A DNA stretch of 5,285 nucleotides from the NCBI GenBank assembly GCA_008501785.1, contig QQUD01000336.1:1-5285 (forward strand). Direction: 5' to 3'. Below, piece by piece: positions 1 to 4,647 of the stretch. Positions within the stretch are counted from its first letter, which is position 1, and every line of letters starts with the position of its first letter. Origin of the DNA: Chloroflexota bacterium. GTDB taxonomy: Bacteria > Chloroflexota > Anaerolineae > Promineifilales > Promineifilaceae. Below the pieces are notes generated by a model. That model saw nothing but the letters and a program-made list of their open reading frames with translations. It searched no databases and was not told the origin of the DNA. Made by a program: the position numbers and the translations under genes.

Positions 1-597
1 ATGCTGAAACGGCTGGGCTATTTTGTCACCGAATCCAGTGAACAGTTTTCAGAATATGTTCCCTGGTTTATCAAGCGAAATCGACCAGACCTGATTGACC
101 GCTTCGAAATCCCAATAGACGAATACATTCTGCGCTGCGAAAGTCAAATTAAGAAATGGGGCGAATTGAAAGCAAGTTTAGAAGACCCCCAGACAGTTAT
201 TGATCATAAACTGAGCAAAGAATATGGCTCACTAATCATTCACAGTATGGAAACGGGGCAACCACGTGTCGTCTATGGAAACGTGATGAATGACGATGGT
301 TTGATCGAAAATCTGCCACATGATTGTTGTGTTGAAGTGCCTTGTCTCGTTGACAAAAACGGCATTCAGCCAACCGCCGTCGGTTCATTACCACCTCATC
401 TAACTGCATTAATGCAAACAAACATCAACGTACAGCGCTTAACCGTGGAAGCAGCGCTCACCAAAAAACGAGAGCATATTTATCATGCCGCCATGATGGA
501 CCCACACACAGCCGCCGAATTAGACCTGGACCAAATCTGGCACCTTGTCGATGAACTAATCACCGCCCACGGAGATTGGCTTCCTTCTTATCACTAA
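1..597 (+). CDS. GH4 family glycosidase (alpha-galactosidase/alpha-glucosidase type), C-terminal part, 5' end outside window
   Basis: This is the last 198 residues of a glycoside hydrolase family 4 enzyme. The family consists of cytoplasmic NAD- and divalent-metal-dependent glycosidases of about 430-480 residues that cleave alpha-galactosides or related sugars by an oxidation/elimination mechanism. Recognisable family blocks are LGYFVTESSEQFSEYVPWFIK at residues 5-25, the VVYGNVMNDGLIENLP-like segment at 90-106 (here with an extra Asp), VEVPCLVDKNGIQPTAVGSLP at 112-131, and the tail TNINVQ...AALT...MMDPHTAAELDLDQIWHLVDELITAH. The ATG at position 1 is almost certainly an internal methionine, because relatives have coding sequence before this block. 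The NAD-binding Rossmann part and the metal ligands lie upstream and cannot be seen, so the exact substrate is open. The gene stops at TAA 595-597 and a hairpin follows 9 bases later. Confidence 0.85.
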   Translation: MLKRLGYFVTESSEQFSEYVPWFIKRNRPDLIDRFEIPIDEYILRCESQIKKWGELKASLEDPQTVIDHKLSKEYGSLIIHSMETGQPRVVYGNVMNDDGLIENLPHDCCVEVPCLVDKNGIQPTAVGSLPPHLTALMQTNINVQRLTVEAALTKKREHIYHAAMMDPHTAAELDLDQIWHLVDELITAHGDWLPSYH

Positions 598-606
598 AAA
601 TGAAAC

Positions 607-654
607 AGAGAGATAGACAGAGAGCAAAACCCCTCTCTCTCTGTCTATCTCTTT
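607..654 (+). terminator. GA/CT-rich hairpin after the GH4 gene, probable terminator
   Basis: The arms 609-624 (AGAGATAGACAGAGAG) and 637-652 are perfectly complementary over 16 bp. The stem extends by a G-U and an A-T pair to 607/654, and the loop is 12 bases (625-636). The 3' side runs into a pyrimidine-rich tail (TTCTCTTCAC) rather than a clean T run. It starts 9 bases after the GH4 stop, so a transcription terminator or mRNA 3'-end stabiliser is the simplest reading. The dinucleotide-like GA/CT repetition means the stem can pair in several registers. Confidence 0.7.
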
Positions 655-712
655 CTCTTCACACCTCCTTCATAACTCCCCCATAAACTATTAAAATACG
701 GCAATTTCTCTA

Positions 713-743
713 GGAACCGTATCTGCCATCCAGCTTATACGTC
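713..743 (+). promoter_or_regulatory. Possible ECF-type promoter of the sigma factor gene
   Basis: GGAACC at 713-718 matches the GGAAC -35 element typical of many ECF-sigma promoters. It is followed, after 16 bases, by TTATAC (735-740), which runs into CGTC (740-743). GGAAC to CGTC is 22 bases apart, longer than the usual 16-17, so either TTATAC is the working -10 element or the match is chance. The position, about 25-50 bases before the start codon, would fit autoregulation by the encoded sigma factor. This rests on motif inspection only. Confidence 0.3.
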
Positions 744-764
744 TTAATTAATAGATTGAGGAAC

Positions 765-1322
765 ATGGTGAACGAAATCGCGGATCGACAGTTACAGCGT
801 GCACGCGCATTCGATAAATCTGCAATCACAGCCATCTACGACTCCTTCCATCCCAAAATATATCGGTACATTTACCGACAGGTGGGAGAGGTTGAGATGA
901 GTCGTGATTTGACTGCGGAGGTGTTTCGTCGCTTTTTGCAGGCAATTAAAAAAGGCAATGGCCCGGAAAATCAATTACAGGCTTGGCTGTATCGCACAGC
1001 CCACAATATCGTGATTGACTTTTACCGACGTCAACAACATCGCAACCACCTGGAATTAATCGACACCATACCCGGTGCAGATAGTGAACTTGAATGGGTC
1101 GTTGATCAGCATTTGTTGGAGCAGACATTGCGCAAAGCAATTCATGCGTTGACACCAGAACAGCAGCAGGTGATTACGCTCAAATTTTTGGAAGGATTTT
1201 CTAATGGCGAAGTGGCCGAAATCATGAAGAAGCCGGTCGGTGCGGTTAAATCATTACAACACCGAGCACTCAACGCCTTACAGCGCCATTTAACACCTTC
1301 CAGGGAGGCAGCAACATTATGA
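765..1322 (+). CDS. ECF-type RNA polymerase sigma factor
   Basis: This 185-residue protein has the two-domain layout of extracytoplasmic-function sigma factors. Region 2 lies at about residues 18-90, with SRDLTAEVFRRFLQAI for region 2.1/2.2 and AWLYRTAHNIVIDFYRRQQ for the 2.3/2.4 helix that opens and reads the -10 element. After a short linker, region 4 lies at about 120-176, with LTPEQQQVITLKFLEGFSNGEVAEIM and the helix-turn-helix VGAVKSLQHRALNAL that reads the -35 element. There is no region 1.1 or 3, as expected for ECF factors. GAGG (758-761) lies only 3 bases before ATG 765. GTG 768, 6 bases from the GAGG, is an equally plausible start, and an in-frame TTG at 756 overlaps the ribosome binding site and is unlikely. 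The stop codon overlaps the next gene's ATG (ATGA, 1319-1322), so the two are translationally coupled. The neighbour is the likely anti-sigma or sensor partner. Confidence 0.92.
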   Translation: MVNEIADRQLQRARAFDKSAITAIYDSFHPKIYRYIYRQVGEVEMSRDLTAEVFRRFLQAIKKGNGPENQLQAWLYRTAHNIVIDFYRRQQHRNHLELIDTIPGADSELEWVVDQHLLEQTLRKAIHALTPEQQQVITLKFLEGFSNGEVAEIMKKPVGAVKSLQHRALNALQRHLTPSREAATL

Positions 1323-3040
1323 ACACTCTGTTTTGGGACAAATTAGACGAAGCGATTGAACAGTTGCAGGATGAGGACATTAATCAGGTTGTTAAACAGT
1401 TTGATGGAGATGGTGAGGGAATACGGCCGTTACTCCAAACCATCACCACCTTACAAACATTGCAACCAGTTGAACCACTCCCAGCAGCTTCTATCAAAAC
1501 AGATCGCAGCGTTTTCATGGAGCAGCTTGCACAGTTGCCACAACCACTCACACCCTGGCAGCAAGCCAAAAATTGGGTCGTTCACCACAACCCTCTGCCA
1601 TTTATCAAAAATACAAACCAAAAGGAATCTAGACGTATGAGCAGTTTACTAACCAAAGCAATCGTAACGCTCGCCTTATTATTTGGTGGAGCTGGAGGTA
1701 CGGCCGCAATGGCTGCCGATAGCCTGCCAGATTCAAATTTATACCCTGTCAAAATAGCCATCGAAGATGCCCAATTACGCTTAACCAATAATCAAACAGA
1801 AGAAGCAAACTTACAGCTTGTATTAGCCGAAACACGCATGGAAGAAGCAGAACAAATGGCAGCTGCTGGAAATATGCCAGACGACGCCTTCTTCAATAGA
1901 ATGCAAACACATTTCCAGGAAGCATTCAAACTGGCTGCTCAGATGCCAGATGAAGCCATGACGGCCGTTTTAACCCAGGCCCAAACCATGCTAAACACCC
2001 AGACCCAACGCCTCCAGCAAACCGAATCCAAAGCGAGTGCAAATGGGCAAGCAGTACTTCAGATTGCCTATTCCATCATGAACCAAGCTGGCGATAACAT
2101 CGAAATCGGATTACAAGAGCCACAACTATTCCGTTGGCAATTTGGTGACGGCAACCCAGGTGATTGCGTACCAAATGGCTATCCCAGTCCAAACAACGAT
2201 TGCAACAACGATGGTCCACAGGGTCCTGGTGATGGTACTTGTGATAACCCTGACGGCTGCGAACCCGTCGGTGATGCCAATCAACATGGTCAAGACGATG
2301 ACGATGCCGGTCACAACGGTCCTGGTGATGGCACTTGTGATAACCCTGACGGCTGCGAACCCGTTGGTGATGCCAATCGGCACGGTCGCAGTGATGGCGA
2401 CCCTGGCCGTCATGGCCCTGGGGTTGGGGTTTGTGTCAACTCTGATGTCTGCGAACCCGTCGGTGATGCCAATCAACATGGTCAAGACGATGACGATGCC
2501 GGTCACAACGGTCCTGGTGATGGCACTTGTGATAACCCTGACGGCTGCGAACCCGTCGGTGATGCCAACCAACATGGACAAGACGAGGACAATACCGGTC
2601 ATAACGGCCCTGGTGATGGCACTTGTGATAACCCTGACGGCTGCGAACCCGTCGGTGATGCCAACCAACATGGACAAGACGAGGACAATACCGGTCATAA
2701 CGGCCCTGGTGATGGCACTTGTGACAATCCTGACGGCTGTGCGCCATGCTGTGATGATGCAAACGGTAACAACGGTAACAACGGCAACAACGGTAACAAC
2801 GGCAACAACGGTAACAACGGTAACAATGGCAATAACGGCAACAACGGCAACAGTGGCGGCGACACCAATGATTCATCAGACCAGGGTGGCTCAAATAATG
2901 AAGCCTCTGGTTCTAGCAATGATAACGGTCAAACCTCTGGCAACGATGATGGAACCAGCGGCGGAACCAGCGGCGGAACCAGTGATGGCAATGGTGGTGG
3001 CAGCGGCGGTGGCAATGGCGGTGGCAACGGCGGTGGTTAG
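1319..3040 (+). CDS. Sigma-linked DUF5667-like membrane protein with Asp/Cys repeats and GNN/Gly-rich tail
   Basis: This is a 573-residue protein, probably the membrane partner of the ECF sigma factor whose stop codon its ATG overlaps. A ribosome binding site GGGAGG (1303-1308) sits 10 bases upstream. Residues 1-106 are a soluble, helix-prone N-terminus with no zinc-binding HxxxCxxC motif. Residues 107-133 are a hydrophobic segment ending in AMAA. Residues 134-230 carry the LPDSNLYPVKIAIEDAQLRL signature followed by helical Glu/Ala-rich sequence, as in DUF5667 proteins, which I recall occurring next to ECF sigma genes in Chloroflexota and Actinobacteria. Residues 302-477 are five full and one partial 32-residue repeats, each with CX5C and many Asp. 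Residues 483-509 are nine GNN triplets, and the rest is Ser/Gly/Asn-rich and ends in GGG. The N-terminus should be cytosolic and the repeats outside. An anti-sigma role is inferred from context. The ligand or function of the repeats is unknown to me. Confidence 0.85.
   Translation: MNTLFWDKLDEAIEQLQDEDINQVVKQFDGDGEGIRPLLQTITTLQTLQPVEPLPAASIKTDRSVFMEQLAQLPQPLTPWQQAKNWVVHHNPLPFIKNTNQKESRRMSSLLTKAIVTLALLFGGAGGTAAMAADSLPDSNLYPVKIAIEDAQLRLTNNQTEEANLQLVLAETRMEEAEQMAAAGNMPDDAFFNRMQTHFQEAFKLAAQMPDEAMTAVLTQAQTMLNTQTQRLQQTESKASANGQAVLQIAYSIMNQAGDNIEIGLQEPQLFRWQFGDGNPGDCVPNGYPSPNNDCNNDGPQGPGDGTCDNPDGCEPVGDANQHGQDDDDAGHNGPGDGTCDNPDGCEPVGDANRHGRSDGDPGRHGPGVGVCVNSDVCEPVGDANQHGQDDDDAGHNGPGDGTCDNPDGCEPVGDANQHGQDEDNTGHNGPGDGTCDNPDGCEPVGDANQHGQDEDNTGHNGPGDGTCDNPDGCAPCCDDANGNNGNNGNNGNNGNNGNNGNNGNNGNNGNSGGDTNDSSDQGGSNNEASGSSNDNGQTSGNDDGTSGGTSGGTSDGNGGGSGGGNGGGNGGG
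2222..2749 (+). repeat. Tandem 96-bp coding repeats, five full units plus a partial sixth
   Basis: Units begin at 2222, 2318, 2414, 2510, 2606 and 2702 (the last is partial, to about 2749). Each encodes 32 residues of the form GPGDGTCDNPDGCEPVGDAN followed by QHGQDDDDAGHN. Units 4 and 5 differ by a single base (GGT versus GGC at their start), so that duplication is recent. Unit 2 diverges in its second half (RHGRSDGDPGRH) and unit 3 in its first half (GPGVGVCVNSDVC). The two cysteines and their spacing are kept in every unit, including the diverged unit 3. The Asp density suggests cation binding, but no standard EF-hand or thrombospondin-3 pattern fits. Confidence 0.95.
2765..2845 (+). repeat. 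Nine tandem 9-bp repeats (GGYAACAAC) encoding GNN
   Basis: Nine copies of a 9-base unit vary mainly at third codon positions (GGT/GGC, AAC/AAT) and encode GNN nine times (residues 483-509), followed by GNS. Tracts of this kind change length by slippage without shifting frame, because the unit is a multiple of three. In the protein it is a flexible, uncharged spacer between the Cys/Asp repeats and the Ser/Gly-rich tail. Confidence 0.9.
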
Positions 3041-3078
3041 TATGATGGCGCTGGATCACAAATAGCTCCATATATAAA

Positions 3079-3117
3079 ATGGGCGATGTGCGGTTTCATT
3101 CCCAACACATCGCCCAT
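3079..3117 (+). terminator. Inverted repeat after the DUF5667-like gene, probable terminator
   Basis: ATGGGCGATGTG (3079-3090) and CACATCGCCCAT (3106-3117) are perfectly complementary over 12 bp, with a 15-base loop. The repeat lies 38 bases after the TAG stop of the preceding gene. It is followed by AT-rich sequence, with a T run only about 20 bases further on. Termination or 3'-end protection is likely. The missing adjacent T tract makes a textbook intrinsic terminator less certain. Confidence 0.6.
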
Positions 3118-3258
3118 AATTAATATTCAACTCTCTCTTTTATAACCACTCGTTTTAGATAATCCCCCATATAATTGTCCCTATCCACACATTGAATCGT
3201 TACTTTTTTCACCAAACAATCACTTATTAATGGAATAAGCTGCCTTCACGCAAAATTA

Positions 3259-3307
3259 AGCTGATAGCTGACTGCAGACAGCTGAAAGCTGTTTAGCTAA
3301 CAGCAAT
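3259..3307. repeat. Degenerate heptamer tandem repeat (AGCTGAN) upstream of the cytochrome
   Basis: Read in steps of seven from 3259 the sequence is AGCTGAT, AGCTGAC, TGCAGAC, AGCTGAA, AGCTGTT, TAGCTAA, CAGCAAT. The first, second and fourth units are near identical and the others are drifting copies. The run overlaps two potential small hairpins: an imperfect palindrome around CTGCAG at 3266-3283, and GCTGTT/AACAGC at 3288-3293 and 3299-3304. The second hairpin ends 7 bases before the AGGAGG of the next gene, so it could influence translation. Short heptamer repeats are known in intergenic DNA of cyanobacteria and other bacteria. Confidence 0.65.
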
Positions 3308-3310
3308 CAC

Positions 3311-3316
3311 AGGAGG
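3311..3316 (+). promoter_or_regulatory. Strong ribosome binding site of the cytochrome gene
   Basis: AGGAGG is a full Shine-Dalgarno match, 4 bases before ATG 3321. It supports that ATG as the start and marks the signal-bearing reading frame as the one that is translated. No comparable site precedes the second cytochrome frame at 3902. Confidence 0.75.
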
Positions 3317-3320
3317 ACAT

Positions 3321-3905
3321 ATGATTTGGCAACGAGTAAAATGGATTGCCTTTTGTTTATTTATTTGTATTGTTGTAACGGCCGTTATCCTCACAACCAA
3401 CCCATTCACCCCAAAGCAGCAAGTGGCACAAGCCAATACCACCCCATCCCACGAATATATCGTCGTCGCCTGGAATGATTTAGGCATGCACTGTTACAAT
3501 CAAGATTTTCAAGACCTGGCCGTTTTACCCCCGTACAACACCTTGTGGGCACAAGTCATCAAAGTCGGTGACCCGCCACAGCTCATCACCAGCGGCATCA
3601 CCGTCACCTATGCATTTCCAGACAACACCTTTTCTGTTGGAAAATCAAATTTCTGGGACTATGATGTGCAATTGTTCGGTGTTGATTTAGCCGACAATGT
3701 AGGGTTGGCAGGTAAAGGCATGTCTGGTGAAATGGATTTCCACAACGATCACTTTGTAGCTGAAGGCATCCCACTCACCGAATTAAGAGACAGCGATTTA
3801 GTCAATCCCTACCCTTACCAGTTGGCTGAGATTACCGTGACAGATCAAAACACACATGTCGTTTTGGCACAGACAACAGCCGTTGCTCCCGTCTCCACCG
3901 AATGA
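3321..3905 (+). CDS. N-terminal half of a split exported multiheme cytochrome (signal/anchor plus WNDLGMHC domain)
   Basis: These 194 residues have a positively charged start, a hydrophobic stretch at residues 7-25 and a possible signal-peptidase site after VAQA (residue 38), so the product is exported or anchored with its body outside the membrane. Residues 50-115 carry AWNDLGMHCYNQDF, LPPYNTLWAQVIKVG and SFPDNT-like blocks that I recall from the N-terminal domain of multiheme c-type cytochromes. The domain itself has no CXXCH motif; its lone Cys is in GMHC (residue 58). The frame ends in PVSTE then TGA (3903-3905), overlapping the next frame's ATG by four bases in the -1 register. Relatives, as I recall them, read straight through a PVS-E-M-x-C-xx-CH junction. 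The two frames are therefore best seen as one gene of about 425 residues broken by one base. As a stand-alone protein it would carry no haem. Confidence 0.85.
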   Translation: MIWQRVKWIAFCLFICIVVTAVILTTNPFTPKQQVAQANTTPSHEYIVVAWNDLGMHCYNQDFQDLAVLPPYNTLWAQVIKVGDPPQLITSGITVTYAFPDNTFSVGKSNFWDYDVQLFGVDLADNVGLAGKGMSGEMDFHNDHFVAEGIPLTELRDSDLVNPYPYQLAEITVTDQNTHVVLAQTTAVAPVSTE

Positions 3906-4597
3906 ACTGCGACAACTGCCACTCTGACGGTGGCGTAGAAGATATTTCGACTGGCCGTGTCGAAACCAACATCCTGACCCTGCACGATATGGAAAATATG
4001 GATGAATACCCGGCAGGTCACACAGGCGCACTGATGGACCGTCGGCCAGTGCTATGTGCTGAATGTCATGAATCAAATGCACTCGGCAAGCCGGGACTTG
4101 ATGACATCCCCAGCCTCTCCAATGCAATGCACGACACACATGATGGTGAAGTACCTGATACGCAAGAAGGCTGCTATCAATGCCATCCAGGTCCCAACAC
4201 AGAATGTTTGCGCGATGTCATGTCTGAAAAGCATGGGATGGATTGCATTGATTGTCATGGCGGCATGGAACCCGTCTCAAACAATCCATCCCCCTGGCTC
4301 AATGAACCGCGCTGCGACAATGCCGCCTGTCATGGATCAGGCTACAAGCAAGACCAGCCACTGTACCGGCTGTCCAAAGGGCACGGCAATTTGTACTGTG
4401 CAGCCTGCCACGACAGTCCCCACGCCATTGCACCCAGCCGCGAAGCCAACGATGCTATTAAATTCATTGATTTACAGGGGTACAATGACACACTCGAAGT
4501 TTGCACGGTTTGTCATCTGACTGAACCAACCAACATCGACATTCACCAACCGTATTTTGATGAATATCTATTCTTGCCGGTTATTTTGAAGAAATAG
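3902..4597 (+). CDS. C-terminal half of a split multiheme c-type cytochrome (seven haem motifs, no export signal)
   Basis: The 231 residues contain six CXXCH haem sites (histidines at 7, 56, 95, 119, 170, 205) and one CX4CH site (CDNAACH, 138-144), a spacing known in some multiheme cytochromes. Seven covalent haems are therefore expected, implying an extracytoplasmic electron-transfer protein or haem-based reductase. Haem attachment happens outside the cytoplasm, yet this frame starts one residue before the first motif and has no signal peptide. It needs the export signal of the frame ending at 3905. No ribosome binding site precedes ATG 3902; only stop-start coupling through ATGA or a frameshift could express it. 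The chain ends EYLFLPVILKK, resembling short hydrophobic ends I recall on Anaerolineae exported proteins. The redox partner and substrate cannot be told from the sequence. Confidence 0.88.
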   Translation: MNCDNCHSDGGVEDISTGRVETNILTLHDMENMDEYPAGHTGALMDRRPVLCAECHESNALGKPGLDDIPSLSNAMHDTHDGEVPDTQEGCYQCHPGPNTECLRDVMSEKHGMDCIDCHGGMEPVSNNPSPWLNEPRCDNAACHGSGYKQDQPLYRLSKGHGNLYCAACHDSPHAIAPSREANDAIKFIDLQGYNDTLEVCTVCHLTEPTNIDIHQPYFDEYLFLPVILKK

Positions 4598-4607
4598 CTA
4601 GAACGCC

Positions 4608-4640
4608 ATCCTCCCGGAGGTGCAACACTTCCGGGAGGAT
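4608..4640. terminator. Strong hairpin between convergent genes, likely bidirectional terminator
   Basis: Positions 4608-4622 pair with 4626-4640: 11 perfect base pairs (ATCCTCCCGGA with its complement), then one G-U and three more pairs closing a 3-base loop. It lies 10 bases after the cytochrome stop (4597) and 7 bases beyond the stop of the minus-strand synthase (4648). It could serve both. Neither side has a long T run, so termination could partly depend on other factors. Confidence 0.75.
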
Positions 4641-4647
4641 TTGGCCA

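Larger units (their letters stand above)
3041..3320. other. Intergenic region between the sigma-linked gene and the cytochrome
   Basis: These 280 bases are AT-rich and hold no credible gene; the longest methionine-started frame right after the stop is only seven codons. They contain a 12-bp inverted repeat (3079-3117), a heptamer repeat run (3259-3307) and a ribosome binding site. A 6-bp inverted repeat CTTATT-5-AATAAG lies at 3223-3239 and could be an operator, but it is too short to call. TTGAAT (3192-3197) with AACAAT 17 bases later is a weak housekeeping-type promoter candidate for the cytochrome. Confidence 0.6.

Noticed and set aside
2126..2698. A 190-residue open frame on the - strand with apparently hydrophobic repeats
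   Set aside because: It is the antisense reading of the same 96-bp repeats, without its own ribosome binding site or family likeness.
2222..2749. Regular 96-bp repeats considered as a CRISPR-like array
   Set aside because: The units are contiguous and in frame within a long gene, with no unique spacers between short identical repeats.
2222..2749. Thrombospondin type 3 or EF-hand calcium repeats
   Set aside because: The Asp spacing and the single CX5C pair do not match the DxDxDG loops of either family, so only general cation binding is suggested.
2142..3065. A 307-residue open frame on the + strand overlapping the repeat gene
   Set aside because: It is an alternate frame of the tandem repeats, kept open by repetition. 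Its Val/Thr/Ala/Met-rich composition is what the shifted repeat codons give, and the sigma-linked frame has the ribosome binding site and a recognisable domain.
3192..3239. Promoter TTGAAT/AACAAT and a CTTATT-5-AATAAG operator before the cytochrome
   Set aside because: The matches are short and expected by chance in AT-rich DNA; mentioned only within the intergenic entry.
3890..3905. Programmed -1 ribosomal frameshift site at the cytochrome junction
   Set aside because: There is no X XXY YYZ slippery heptamer before the stop and no clear downstream stem; a mutation, an assembly error or stop-start coupling is more likely.
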